Source: Bacillota bacterium (GTDB lineage Bacteria; Bacillota; Clostridia; Acetivibrionales; DSM-1351). Taken from it: 19,028 nt of DNA. Shown here in pieces: positions 6,374-14,206 of this stretch. Position 1 is the stretch's first letter; the number at the start of each line of letters is the position of its first letter. The position numbers and the translations under genes were made by a program. Below the pieces are notes generated by a model. The model ran no database searches. It was not told the DNA's origin and worked only from the letters and a program-made list of their open reading frames with translations. The DNA lies in the NCBI GenBank assembly GCA_023397905.1, contig JAEWSZ010000123.1:1-19028 (forward strand), read 5' to 3'.

Positions 6374-7681
6374 ATGGCCGTAAGAGTAGTTGTAGGAACT
6401 CAATGGGGAGACGAAGGAAAGGGAAAGTATATTGATATGCTCGCTGAGCAATCAGATATAATTGTCAGGTTTTCAGGCGGAAATAACGCCGGGCACACAA
6501 TTGTGGCCAATGGCGCAAAATATGCACTGCATTTGATTCCGTCGGGTATACTTCACACGGATAAGACCTGTATCATTGGAAACGGAGTAGTCGTAGACCC
6601 TGCCGTATTGCTGAAGGAAATGAAGGATCTGAATGATAGGGACGTAACAACGGACCACCTGCTCATAAGCGACAGGGCCCACGTTATAATGCCTTACCAT
6701 GTCGGACTGGACGAACTTCAGGAAAATTTCAGGTCGGAAGGCAATAAAATCGGCACTACGAAAAGGGGAATTGGACCCTGCTATGCGGATAAGATCGAAC
6801 GTTCGGGCATAAGAATGTGCGATTTGATAGATACGGACGAATTTGTAAAGAAAGTGAAATTAAATCTTGAGCTTAAAAATCTCATTATTGAAAAGGTGTA
6901 CGGCGGCAAGCCGTATTCGGCGGATGATATCATAAAGGAATATATTGGCTATGCCGAACAGCTGAAAAAATACATCACAGATACCACCAGCATACTGGGA
7001 GAGGCAATTGACGACGGGAAAAACGTATTGTTTGAAGGCGCTCAGGCCAATTTCCTGGACATTGATTTCGGGACATATCCCTATGTCACCTCTTCAAATC
7101 CAACCGCCGGAGGAGTGTGTACAGGTTCAGGTCTGGGGCCCGTGTATATCGATGAGGTCTATGGAGTGCTAAAGGCCTATACTTCAAGAGTGGGGGCAGG
7201 TCCTTTTCCGACGGAGCAGAATAATGACATAGGAGATACCATAAGAGAGCTGGGCTGGGAATACGGCACAACCACCGGAAGGCCCAGAAGGTGCGGGTGG
7301 CTTGATACGGTAATGATAAAATATGCCGCCAAAATAAACGGATTGACCGCACTGGCAATAAATCATGTGGATACCATAGGAAGGCTCGGGGAAATAAAGC
7401 TTTGCGTGGGCTATAAAAAAGACGGGCAGGTAACAAGAATTTTTCCTGCCAGCCTTAATGAGCTGGCAAAGTGTGAGCCGGTTTATGAAGTATTCCAGCC
7501 ATGGAATGAAGATATTTCAAACGTCAGAAGCTTTGAAAAGCTGCCTCTGAACGCTCAGAAGTATCTTAACAGGATAGAAGAGCTGACCGGGGTTAAAATC
7601 GGTCTGATAGGCGTAGGGAAGGACAGGGAACAGATTATTGTGAGATGGAATTCTGGTGCCGGAATTCAGGATTGGGAATAA
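6374..7681 (+). CDS. purA: Adenylosuccinate synthetase
   Basis: A 435-aa enzyme that joins IMP and aspartate using GTP, the first committed step from IMP to AMP. The start at 6374 has GGAGG (6361-6365) 8 bases upstream and gives the diagnostic GTQWGDEGKGK loop at residues 8-18. Further marks are FSGGNNAGHT, the TTKRGIGPCYADK switch, LFEGAQANFLDIDFGTYPYVTSSNPT and TTTGRPRRCGWLD. The C-terminus runs about a dozen residues past the usual VR end. The gene stands alone between its own promoter and a strong terminator. Confidence 0.97.
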   Translation: MAVRVVVGTQWGDEGKGKYIDMLAEQSDIIVRFSGGNNAGHTIVANGAKYALHLIPSGILHTDKTCIIGNGVVVDPAVLLKEMKDLNDRDVTTDHLLISDRAHVIMPYHVGLDELQENFRSEGNKIGTTKRGIGPCYADKIERSGIRMCDLIDTDEFVKKVKLNLELKNLIIEKVYGGKPYSADDIIKEYIGYAEQLKKYITDTTSILGEAIDDGKNVLFEGAQANFLDIDFGTYPYVTSSNPTAGGVCTGSGLGPVYIDEVYGVLKAYTSRVGAGPFPTEQNNDIGDTIRELGWEYGTTTGRPRRCGWLDTVMIKYAAKINGLTALAINHVDTIGRLGEIKLCVGYKKDGQVTRIFPASLNELAKCEPVYEVFQPWNEDISNVRSFEKLPLNAQKYLNRIEELTGVKIGLIGVGKDREQIIVRWNSGAGIQDWE

Positions 7682-7724
7682 ATGCAGAAATCATAAACCG
7701 GCAGACAGAGCTCAAAGGACACAT

Positions 7725-7759
7725 AAAGGCAGAATGTGGAATTTCCCATTCTGCCTTTT
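7725..7759 (+). terminator. Terminator after purA
   Basis: A perfect 12-bp stem (7725-7736 with 7747-7758, AAAGGCAGAATG/CATTCTGCCTTT) has a 10-base loop and ends in TTTT. Confidence 0.9.
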
Positions 7760-7873
7760 GCGGATTATAGGGGTTTTTGCCTGCTCATTTCCAGGTTTTC
7801 TCATACGTCTGAGGCCTATAAATACCGGATTTTGTAAATATCCCATAAATCATATAAATATTTTTAAAATGTG

Positions 7874-7902
7874 TTGACAAAATACTATTTATTAAGTATT
7901 AT
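7874..7902 (+). promoter_or_regulatory. Promoter of the tRNA-Lys gene
   Basis: A perfect TTGACA (7874-7879) and TATTAT (7897-7902) are 17 bases apart, about 35 bases before the tRNA. A small dyad (AATACT 7881-7886, AGTATT 7895-7900) lies in the spacer and -10 region. Confidence 0.8.
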
Positions 7903-7936
7903 TTATACCTGTGGTCAAAAAAATCACACGGCAAAC

Positions 7937-8012
7937 GACCCATTAGCTCAGTTGGCAGAGCACTTGACTTTTAATCAAGGTGTCCGCAGTTCGAATCTGC
8001 GATGGGTCACCA
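7937..8012 (+). tRNA. tRNA-Lys (anticodon UUU)
   Basis: A 76-nt tRNA with encoded CCA. The acceptor arms GACCCAT (7937-7943) and ATGGGTC (8002-8008) pair perfectly. The anticodon arm is CTTGA-CTTTTAA-TCAAG with anticodon TTT, and the T arm carries TTCGAAT. Accessory DNA begins just behind it; tRNA 3' ends are frequent integration sites, but no second copy of its 3' end is visible in the window. Confidence 0.97.
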
Positions 8013-8018
8013 CTTTAG

Positions 8019-8055
8019 GCGCTTGTATTCTCTGCGGAGAATACGGGCGTTTTTT
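8019..8055 (+). terminator. Terminator of the tRNA-Lys transcript
   Basis: The arms at 8020-8032 and 8037-8049 pair around a TGCG loop with two G-U pairs and are followed by six T. The descending arm and T-run also form a second perfect 10-bp hairpin downstream (8047-8056 with 8061-8070), so the two stems are mutually exclusive. Confidence 0.85.
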
Positions 8056-8175
8056 GTTTGCAAAAAACGCGAAGCGCCTTACGGGTGGGACCAGTAGCAC
8101 CGTATATAATAGGAAACTACAAAATAGCCCACTATAGGGAAAAAAAATAAAATATTGGCTATCACATCACGCAGG

Positions 8176-8212
8176 ATACCGCCCATGAGGATAAAGGGGC
8201 GGTATTTCTGTT
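8176..8212 (+). terminator. Terminator-like hairpin at the start of the accessory region
   Basis: ATACCGCCC (8176-8184) pairs perfectly with GGGCGGTAT (8197-8205) and is followed by TTCTGTTT. No intact gene ends in front of it, so it may be the left-over end of a removed gene. The stretch 8056-8403 otherwise contains only hairpins and no convincing gene. Confidence 0.5.
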
Positions 8213-8222
8213 TAGATAGCCA

Positions 8223-8244
8223 CTCGGGTCAACTTGGCCCGAAG
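8223..8244 (+). repeat. CAAC-loop hairpin, copy 1
   Basis: CTCGGG and CCCGAAG flank a loop starting CAAC. This is one of four related hairpins in the accessory region (others at 11058, 17655 and 18855), all with the CAAC on the plus strand. Confidence 0.6.
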
Positions 8245-8253
8245 TAGCCGGGT

Positions 8254-8338
8254 TTGGGGTGGCTTGCCCCAACAAGCAATTTTTGAGATTTGCCCGCAAG
8301 GGAAAATCTTAAAAATGTGCAAGTGTCAATACACTTGC
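8254..8338 (+). other. Triple-hairpin array, possible transfer origin or control region
   Basis: Three consecutive inverted repeats occur in 85 bases: TTGGGG/CCCCAA (8254-8259, 8267-8272), AGATTTGCCC/GGGAAAATCT (8286-8309, one mismatch), and a perfect GCAAGTGT/ACACTTGC (8319-8326, 8331-8338). Such clusters occur near relaxase genes of conjugative elements, but no relaxase gene is present in the window, so an oriT assignment is only a possibility. Confidence 0.3.
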
Positions 8339-8403
8339 CCTGCTTGCCGTTTAGCGGAAAGACGAAAACGCACGAAAGTCGAAAGTATCTGTACACACAT
8401 TTT

Positions 8404-9243
8404 TTAGGTATTCGCAACTGTAAGTTTGTCCAAAAAAACGGAGGTTTTATTGTCTGGATTATAAACCAGCAAGTTTAGATTTTGATTATCAAAAATATCA
8501 AAACTTACAAAATCAAAAATAAGTTTGCCTAGTGTCGGATGCGTTATCTTTTTTACAATATTCGTCATGCTGTTCACATCATAAAGCGCCCACCATGAAG
8601 CGAAGAAATCGCTTTTGCTTTTCATATCCTTAATAAACTCACTAAACCAAGGATCAGTAATATGTCTTGCAAAAGTTGCATGAAATCTTGCTAACATTTC
8701 TTTTGCATGTAATTCCCACTGCTCAAAAAGCGACATATATTCTTGATTGCAAAACATCAAGTATATCGTATTTTGCTCATAGGCGGGCAGTTGGCTGAAA
8801 TCGCCAAACACAATCGTTGCATATTTATTCCACTTAACTAAATTCCAATGACTATCGGTTATAAAGGCCGGACAACATAATAAATCCAGTTTTTCAAAAA
8901 AGTTCAGCACCCTATCATTAACAGGTTGGTAAGTCTCTACCTGCTTCGGTAAAGACTTATTAGCTAAAGCATATAAATGGCTGCGTTCCTCGTCGGTTAA
9001 TAAGAACACTCTTGACAAGCTATCCAATATAGCGTCGGATACATTTATTTCTCTACCTTGTTCAAGCCATGTGTACCATGTAAGCCCTATTCCGGCCAAT
9101 TGCGCGACTTCCTCACGACGCAAACCCGGGGTGCGCCGCCTTGCTCCAACCGAAATCCCTATCTGCTCCGGCTTGATTTTATTCCGGCGAGCTTTAAGAA
9201 ATTCGCCCAGTTCAGTATATCTATTGGGTTCAATGGTTTTCAT
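8404..9243 (-). CDS. XRE-family regulator with MmyB-like C-terminal domain
   Basis: A 279-aa transcriptional regulator. The N-terminal part, residues about 10-85, is a helix-turn-helix of the MmyB subfamily (LGEFLKARRNKIKPE, then RRTPGLRREEVAQLAGIGLTWYTWLEQG). The rest matches the MmyB-like ligand-binding domain (CPAFITDSHWNLVKWNKYA, and SWWALYDV). AGGGAG (complement of 9250-9255) is 6 bases before the ATG. It diverges from the YCII and SDR genes across about 110 bases containing an 8-bp inverted repeat, the usual arrangement in which members of this family control a neighbouring SDR-type oxidoreductase. The ligand is unknown. Confidence 0.88.
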   Translation of the reverse strand: MKTIEPNRYTELGEFLKARRNKIKPEQIGISVGARRRTPGLRREEVAQLAGIGLTWYTWLEQGREINVSDAILDSLSRVFLLTDEERSHLYALANKSLPKQVETYQPVNDRVLNFFEKLDLLCCPAFITDSHWNLVKWNKYATIVFGDFSQLPAYEQNTIYLMFCNQEYMSLFEQWELHAKEMLARFHATFARHITDPWFSEFIKDMKSKSDFFASWWALYDVNSMTNIVKKITHPTLGKLIFDFVSFDIFDNQNLNLLVYNPDNKTSVFLDKLTVANT

Positions 9244-9271
9244 TATTATCTCCCTATCCTGTTAGTATTAG

Positions 9272-9302
9272 TAATAGTATAAATAGACTTCTTGTACTAT
9301 TA
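9272..9302. promoter_or_regulatory. Inverted repeat in the divergent gap, likely operator
   Basis: TAATAGTA (9272-9279) and TACTATTA (9295-9302) form a perfect 8-bp inverted repeat with a 15-base spacer, centred between the XRE regulator and the YCII gene. It overlaps the likely promoter region for both. Confidence 0.45.
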
Positions 9303-9352
9303 TAACACGATTGGTAAGATAACACCATAATAGCTTGAATGGAGGATTTAGC

Positions 9353-9646
9353 ATGAAATACTATTTGTTAGAAGGTACATTTGTTGACAACCATCCCACG
9401 GGGGACAGTCTGAAAAAAGGTATGACAGAGCATTTTGAGTATCTAAAGATTGGCTTTGATAATGGTTCCGTATTGTTGTCTGGCCCCGTAGCTGGCGGCG
9501 GCGGTGGCATTGTTATTGTGAAATCAGAAGATATACAAAAGTTCTGCAATGAGGACCCGATAGTCCAGCAAGATATTCAACAATATCGCATTTTAGAGTT
9601 TTCCTCAAACGACTATTTGGATTGCCTTGAACAATGGTTTAATTAG
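9353..9646 (+). CDS. YCII-domain protein
   Basis: A 97-aa protein with the YCII-related fold, a dimeric alpha/beta ferredoxin-like domain seen in YciI and in small dehydratase- or hydrolase-like proteins. The start at 9353 follows GGAGG (9341-9345) by 7 bases. The pattern MKYYLLEGTF, an EHFEYLK helix with a histidine, LLSGPVAGGGGGIVIVKSED and the closing YRILEF are typical. It is followed after 37 bases by the SDR gene, so the two probably form an operon under the divergent XRE regulator. The reaction is unknown. Confidence 0.78.
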   Translation: MKYYLLEGTFVDNHPTGDSLKKGMTEHFEYLKIGFDNGSVLLSGPVAGGGGGIVIVKSEDIQKFCNEDPIVQQDIQQYRILEFSSNDYLDCLEQWFN

Positions 9647-9683
9647 TGGATGGTACAATGATCGAGATTAAGGAGGATTTTTT

Positions 9684-10568
9684 ATGCGTGTTTTTGTAAC
9701 AGGAGCGACTGGTTTTATAGGAACCGCCGTCATAAAGGAATTGCAAAGTAACGGCCATCAGGTAATTGGTTTGGCTCGTTCAGAGCAGACCGCCGCATCA
9801 CTTACGGAATTGGGCGCAGGAGTACATCGTGGCAGTCTTGAAGATTTAGAGAGTCTACGCAATGGGGTCACTTCCGCAGACGGTGTTATACATCTGGCGT
9901 TTGATAACGGCTTTGGTGATTTTGATACAATAATCTCAAACGACCAGCGTGCCATCAATGTAATTGGCGATGCCCTTGCCGGTTCCGGCAAGCCGTTTGT
10001 ATCCACATCAGTAACTACGATGCTTCCTCCACAAGGGCAACCGGCAACCGAAGATATGAAAGCATCGAAGGAAACGCCGGGATTTCCACGAAGTGCCGCC
10101 GAGGATGCTGTAATTGCGTTGGCGGGACGCGGTATTCGGTCATCGGTGGTGAGGCTTGCGCCCTGTGTGCATGACGCAAATCGTCAAGGCTTTGCTACAG
10201 CACTTGCATATGTTGCCCGTGAAAAAGGCGTTTCCGCTTATGTCAGTGATGGAACCAATCGTTGGCCCGCTGTCCATCGAAACGATGCGGCAAAGTTGTT
10301 TCGATTGGCGTTGGAGTCTGCCCCGGCTGGCACACGTTTACATGGCGTAGGGGAAGATGGTATTTTATTTTCCAACATAGCCGAAGCGATTGGCCGCCGT
10401 TGGAATCTACCTGTAACCAGTATTTCACACGAAGCGGTAGGTGAACACTTTGGCTGGCTCTCGCCATTTGTGCCGTTTGACAATCCAGTATCAAGTGCCA
10501 AGACACAGAAATTACTAAACTGGAAACCGGAAGGGCATACGCTTATTTCTGATATAGAAAGTAAATGA
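9684..10568 (+). CDS. NAD(P)-dependent extended SDR family oxidoreductase
   Basis: A 294-aa extended short-chain dehydrogenase/epimerase-like protein. The N-terminus has the nucleotide-binding TGATGFIG (residues 6-13), followed by GSLEDLESL and VIHLAFDN. The classical YxxxK catalytic pair is absent; the expected place reads GFPRSAAEDAV. This is typical of an atypical SDR group related to NmrA-like and epimerase proteins. AGGAGG (9671-9676) is 7 bases before the start. It is the second gene of the YCII operon. The substrate is unknown. Confidence 0.85.
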   Translation: MRVFVTGATGFIGTAVIKELQSNGHQVIGLARSEQTAASLTELGAGVHRGSLEDLESLRNGVTSADGVIHLAFDNGFGDFDTIISNDQRAINVIGDALAGSGKPFVSTSVTTMLPPQGQPATEDMKASKETPGFPRSAAEDAVIALAGRGIRSSVVRLAPCVHDANRQGFATALAYVAREKGVSAYVSDGTNRWPAVHRNDAAKLFRLALESAPAGTRLHGVGEDGILFSNIAEAIGRRWNLPVTSISHEAVGEHFGWLSPFVPFDNPVSSAKTQKLLNWKPEGHTLISDIESK

Positions 10569-10710
10569 AAAGGTTAATCGACAATACTATACTAGATGGT
10601 TTTTTTGAATAAGACCGAAAACGTATCCAACCGCCGTCCCAATAGTAAATAAAAAAAAACCGCTGTTTGGCGGCGGGATAGCTATGAGCTAAACAGGATA
10701 AAGTAGCCAG

Positions 10711-10820
10711 CGGCGGTTTTGAAATAAAAAATTCAAAGCCGCCGTTTTCCTCTGAAAAAACAGGATTGCGGGAGGCGAGATAATTACGCTTTTTTTAATC
10801 TGTAACGGCAGCGGAGGCTT
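10711..10820 (+). promoter_or_regulatory. Terminator and competing stems of attenuator copy A
   Basis: A 13-bp stem (10711-10723 with 10732-10744, CGGCGGTTTTGAA/TTCAAAGCCGCCG, one G-U) followed by TTTT can end transcription from upstream. Its right arm can alternatively pair downstream: AAGCC (10736-10740) with GGCTT (10816-10820) and GCCGTT with AACGGC (10804-10809), leaving a 6-base bulge. The alternative stem ends 6 bases before the leader-peptide ribosome binding site, as in copy B. Confidence 0.5.
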
Positions 10821-10838
10821 AGGGACAGGAGTATTCCC

Positions 10839-10904
10839 ATGTGTTTGAAGCCGCTTTTTCTTTGCCGCGAGGAGCCGCCACCTTACCGTGACGGTTGGAT
10901 ATAG
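10839..10904 (+). CDS. 21-aa leader peptide, copy A
   Basis: A 21-codon reading frame with AGGAG (10827-10831) 7 bases before ATG 10839 and a TAG at 10902-10904. It matches the leader peptide at 17414 in length and at 11 of 21 residues (M1, KPLFL at 4-8, E11, P14, Y16, G19, I21). Several shared residues use different synonymous codons (Leu6, Leu8, Tyr16, Gly19), which points to selection on the peptide. A terminator starts 75 bases after the stop. No gene that it would control remains directly downstream. Confidence 0.6.
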   Translation: MCLKPLFLCREEPPPYRDGWI

Positions 10905-10979
10905 CAGAAGTTTTAATTTTACACAACTTTAAAAAATTAGAAAAATATTCGACAGGCTACTGCGCACATTTTTCATTCG

Positions 10980-11014
10980 ACACCTTCAGGGATTTTCCCT
11001 TAAAGGTGTTTTTT
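10980..11014 (+). terminator. Terminator of attenuator copy A
   Basis: ACACCTT..GGG pairs with CCC..AAAGGTGT (10980-10991 with 10997-11009) followed by a T-run. The counterpart in copy B is at 17556-17592. Confidence 0.8.
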
Positions 11015-11057
11015 ATGCCCTTTTTTGACTGTTATTTTGCCGGACAAGCCCCATTGC

Positions 11058-11084
11058 CACATCGGGCCAACTTAGCCCGATGTG
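11058..11084 (+). repeat. CAAC-loop hairpin, copy 2
   Basis: CACATCGGG (11058-11066) pairs perfectly with CCCGATGTG (11076-11084), with one further C-G pair inside and loop CAACTTA. The outer arm bases differ from the other copies but stay complementary, i.e. compensatory change. Confidence 0.65.
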
Positions 11085-11348
11085 CGTTATAGCCCCGGCT
11101 GCCGCTCCCCGCCGCAGGGTGCGCCATGACCACCGGCACAAGCCGGAAAGAGTGAGGCGATCTTCATTATATAAATTGTTATTGACTTTGCTTAGCTGGT
11201 CTGTTTTGTATTCTATGGAAACGGAGCTTCCCTCCCTTGGGTTTATTTGGTTTCTTATATTCCTTTATTGGTATGGTAGTTTTGGCTACTTCATTTAGCA
11301 GTTTGCCTAACTGGTGGAATTAGGAAATTTGCAATTCAACAAATTGAT
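11085..11348 (+). other. Non-coding stretch between attenuator copy A and module 2
   Basis: The first about 80 bases are GC-rich and include CCGGC/GCCGG (near 11131-11144); the rest is AT-rich. I see no gene with a ribosome binding site here. It sits where a gene controlled by attenuator copy A would be expected, so it may mark a deletion scar. Confidence 0.3.
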
Positions 11349-11377
11349 TTGAAAAATCACAATAAGTATGCTATAAT
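11349..11377 (+). promoter_or_regulatory. Promoter of the DUF6485-like gene
   Basis: TTGAAA (11349-11354) and a perfect TATAAT (11372-11377) are 17 bases apart. The leader before the gene is about 175 bases and has no strong hairpin that I can see. Confidence 0.7.
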
Positions 11378-11561
11378 TTATTCTTGTAAACATTCTATCA
11401 TCCATTCATCCTATGATTGATGTAACCAACTATAATAAATCAGATTCTATTGGCTAAAAAATCAATACAGCCTAAAAAGGACCTACTATATGGATGGAAC
11501 CAGTAAACGATGAAGAGCAAATGTGAATGTACGTAAAAGTTAAAATAACAGGAGGTAGAAC

Positions 11562-11807
11562 ATGGATAAGCATTTTTGTACTTGCATAGTTACAGGCTGT
11601 AAAAACCATCCACTCAATCACTCAGAGGGATGCGACTTATGTATTAAAAAGAATCTTAGGACTGGTGAAGTTCCAGCTTGCTTCTGGTTGCAAATTTCTG
11701 ATGATCTCAGTGGTTACAAAAAATTTACGTATGAGAACTTCTCTGATTTCTTTCATAAGCACAAAGAAGAATATAATCAGAAGAAGGACCAAACTAACGA
11801 AAATTAA
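11562..11807 (+). CDS. Small cysteine-rich protein, DUF6485-like
   Basis: An 81-aa protein with a cysteine pattern in its first half (FCTC, GCKNH, GCDLC, VPACFW), suggestive of a small metal-binding fold. The order C-x-C, C, C-x-x-C, then GE-x-PACF resembles the DUF6485 family of small bacterial proteins. GGAGG (11551-11555) is 6 bases before the start. It has its own promoter, and a strong terminator lies about 100 bases behind it. The function is unknown. Confidence 0.6.
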   Translation: MDKHFCTCIVTGCKNHPLNHSEGCDLCIKKNLRTGEVPACFWLQISDDLSGYKKFTYENFSDFFHKHKEEYNQKKDQTNEN

Positions 11808-11909
11808 ACATAGTACGCAGCAAGATGTTCTGGTTCAATCTCAAGCGGGTAACGTATTTTCTATGTTCCGCTGAGTCTGGGAATATGTATTTTCGCCTGT
11901 ACAGCAGAG

Positions 11910-11948
11910 AGAACATGGACAGTTTTTCATCTGTCCATGTTCTTTTTA
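11910..11948 (+). terminator. Terminator before the GntR gene
   Basis: A perfect 13-bp stem (11910-11922 with 11931-11943, AGAACATGGACAG/CTGTCCATGTTCT) is followed by TTTTT. Confidence 0.9.
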
Positions 11949-12031
11949 CCTTTATGGAAATGAAGGTATCATTTGGTGTCGATGAACCATAAAGCTTAGC
12001 AATTATTATGCAAGGAGGATTATACAATCTT

Positions 12032-12748
12032 ATGATTAAAGAAGAAAACTATAATATATCAATTCAAAAAGCAAACCGATCAACTTTAGCCGGTCAAGTT
12101 ACTTCCCAAATCGAACAAATGATAGAAAACGGTCAGTGGAAGGTTGGAGAAAAAATTCCTACGGAACCGGAATTAATGGAACAGTTCGAAGTGAGCAGAA
12201 ACACATTAAGAGAGGGGATACAATCCTTAGTTCATGTTGGGTTACTCGAAACTCGACAAGGTATCGGTACTACTGTAAAGTCCGATAGTAATTTGGCACT
12301 GGCATTAGAAAAGAAAATCAAAAAAAATGATCTTTTGGAAACATTGGAAGTCCGTTTAAGCTTTGAGCGCGAAGCAGCCCAACTCGCTGCTGAGAGAAGA
12401 ACAGCAGAGGATTTAGAGCAAATGGCAAGCTGCCTTAATGACTGCAAAATAGCAGCTGAAAATAATGATCCATTCCAATTAATCAAAGCGGACATTACTT
12501 TTCATAAATCCGTTGTAAGGGCTACACACAATAAAATGTTTATAGAGCTATACGAACATATCACAGACGCTCTACAATACTCTATTGATGGAATGATGCA
12601 AGCTAAACATCCGGTTAATTGGGAAACTGAAATTCACACCGAGCTCTTTCAGGCAATTCAGGCAGGAACCCCCCAACTTGCTTTAGAAAATGTCAATCAA
12701 TATTTAAACTCTGCCAAAAAATACTTGCGTGCGATGATGACTGAATAA
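12032..12748 (+). CDS. FadR-subfamily GntR transcriptional regulator
   Basis: A 238-aa regulator with an N-terminal winged helix (residues about 15-82: LAGQVTSQIEQMI, GEKIPTEPELMEQFEVSRNTLREGIQSL, GLLETRQGIGT) and a C-terminal all-helical FCD domain. Likely metal/ligand residues of the FCD domain are Asp154, His158 and His202. The only strong ribosome binding site, AGGAGG at 12013-12018, is 13 bases before ATG 12032. The alternative ATG 12008 would place that site inside the gene, so 12032 is preferred. It precedes the transporter by 36 bases and probably controls it, responding to a small organic acid or related ligand. Confidence 0.88.
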   Translation: MIKEENYNISIQKANRSTLAGQVTSQIEQMIENGQWKVGEKIPTEPELMEQFEVSRNTLREGIQSLVHVGLLETRQGIGTTVKSDSNLALALEKKIKKNDLLETLEVRLSFEREAAQLAAERRTAEDLEQMASCLNDCKIAAENNDPFQLIKADITFHKSVVRATHNKMFIELYEHITDALQYSIDGMMQAKHPVNWETEIHTELFQAIQAGTPQLALENVNQYLNSAKKYLRAMMTE

Positions 12749-12784
12749 ATGTAGAGAATGGAATTCTAAGGAGAAATATACACA

Positions 12785-14092
12785 ATGAATCAAACAAACA
12801 ACAAACAGAATAAGAACTTATATTCGCATTCAATAAAAACGACATCAATTATGCTAATAATCGGAATTATTTTTATTTCAGCTAATTTAAGAGCACCCTT
12901 AACATCCGTTGGCCCCTTAGTCAGTCTTATCCGGGATAGCTTACACATTTCAAATACATTGGCTGGCATGATTACTACCCTTCCATTATTTGCATTTGCT
13001 TTGTTTTCACCTTTTGCTCCTATACTGGCACGTAAATTTGGAACCAGACCGGTACTGTTTTGGGCTGTTGTGTTACTTACACTGGGTATTGTTTTGCGCT
13101 CTTCATCTGGCAGTATAGGGTTATTTGTTGGCACAGCGATACTTGGATTAGCAATTTCTATATGTAATGTGCTGATTCCAAGCCTTATTAAAAAGGATTT
13201 TCCTGAACAGGTGGGCGTCATGACTGGTATTTTTTCAATCTCCATGAGTACATTTGGAGCAATAGCATCCGGTATCAGTATTCCAATCGCTACAGGATTA
13301 GGGGTGGGTTGGGCCGGAACACTATCAATTGGGGCGGTTTTAAGCTGCATAGCTATCGTCTTATGGATACCACAATTAAAACAACATAAGAATCAAGAAA
13401 TAGGTATTATTCAGAAATCTGAAATGATCAATGTTGAAACCACCACTTTTAGTGTTTACGAAGAGGCTCAGGAAACACCAATTATTCAAGGAACAGAAGG
13501 TAAGAAAACCAACTTGTGGAAATCACCGCTGGCATGGCAGATCACGGTATTTATGGGATTACAATCACTGATATTCTATACAATGATCGCATGGGCTCCT
13601 GCTATTTTAATTCAACAGGGAATGAATTCTGGCAATGCGGGGTGGATGCTATCCCTGCTGCAACTGGTTGGAATTCCATGCTCTTTTATTGCGTCCGTAG
13701 TCGCCGGACATAAAGCCAATCAATATTCACTGGTTATAACTAGTTTTTTTTGCCTAATAATCGGGATTATTGGTCTGCTCTTCGGCGGCTCCGGATTTGC
13801 GTTTTTATGGATGATTCTAATAGGAATTGGCGGCGGAATCACATTTAGTGTTGCCATGATGTTCTTCAGCCTTCGCACCAGAAATGGAGATGAAGCCGCA
13901 AGATTATCCGGTATGGCCCAATCATTCGGGTATTTGCTTGCTGCTATTGGACCCATGTTATTTGGCTTTTTGCACGATCAAACCGGCAGTTGGAAAATCC
14001 CCCTTGTTATACTCATTGGGCTTTCATTTATAAATTTTCTATCTGGATTAGGCGGAGCACGTAATATCTATGTTAGTTCACCTAAAAAATAA
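12785..14092 (+). CDS. MFS transporter, CynX/NimT-type
   Basis: A 435-aa membrane protein of the major facilitator superfamily with about twelve hydrophobic segments. A long hydrophilic loop lies in the middle (about residues 197-240), between two six-helix halves. The N-terminal SANLRAPLTSVGPLVSLIRDSL and the ILARKFGTRPVLFW loop resemble the CynX/NimT (cyanate / 2-nitroimidazole transporter) group. TAAGGAG (12767-12773) lies 11 bases upstream. It is encoded in the same direction right behind the GntR regulator, with which it probably shares a transcript. The substrate cannot be read from the sequence. Confidence 0.85.
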   Translation: MNQTNNKQNKNLYSHSIKTTSIMLIIGIIFISANLRAPLTSVGPLVSLIRDSLHISNTLAGMITTLPLFAFALFSPFAPILARKFGTRPVLFWAVVLLTLGIVLRSSSGSIGLFVGTAILGLAISICNVLIPSLIKKDFPEQVGVMTGIFSISMSTFGAIASGISIPIATGLGVGWAGTLSIGAVLSCIAIVLWIPQLKQHKNQEIGIIQKSEMINVETTTFSVYEEAQETPIIQGTEGKKTNLWKSPLAWQITVFMGLQSLIFYTMIAWAPAILIQQGMNSGNAGWMLSLLQLVGIPCSFIASVVAGHKANQYSLVITSFFCLIIGIIGLLFGGSGFAFLWMILIGIGGGITFSVAMMFFSLRTRNGDEAARLSGMAQSFGYLLAAIGPMLFGFLHDQTGSWKIPLVILIGLSFINFLSGLGGARNIYVSSPKK

Positions 14093-14206
14093 ATACGTTA
14101 AGATAAGTACGAAGGTATAAAATTTCAAGAGAAGACATGGAAACAAGACCTCATGTATTATACGGAAAGACGTATAAATACATAGAATACACAGGGAGGA
14201 GAATGA

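Noticed and set aside
7656..8137. Small frames running through the purA terminator and tRNA-Lys
   Set aside because: They cross a terminator and a tRNA gene and have no credible ribosome binding sites.
10569..10710. CRISPR or insertion-sequence ends in the repeat-rich gap
   Set aside because: The repeats are stem-loop arms, not regularly spaced direct repeats, and no transposase or target duplication is seen.
10895..11298. Two small frames (10895-11092 and 11080-11298)
   Set aside because: They run through the attenuator terminator and the CAAC hairpin, without ribosome binding sites or recognisable domains.
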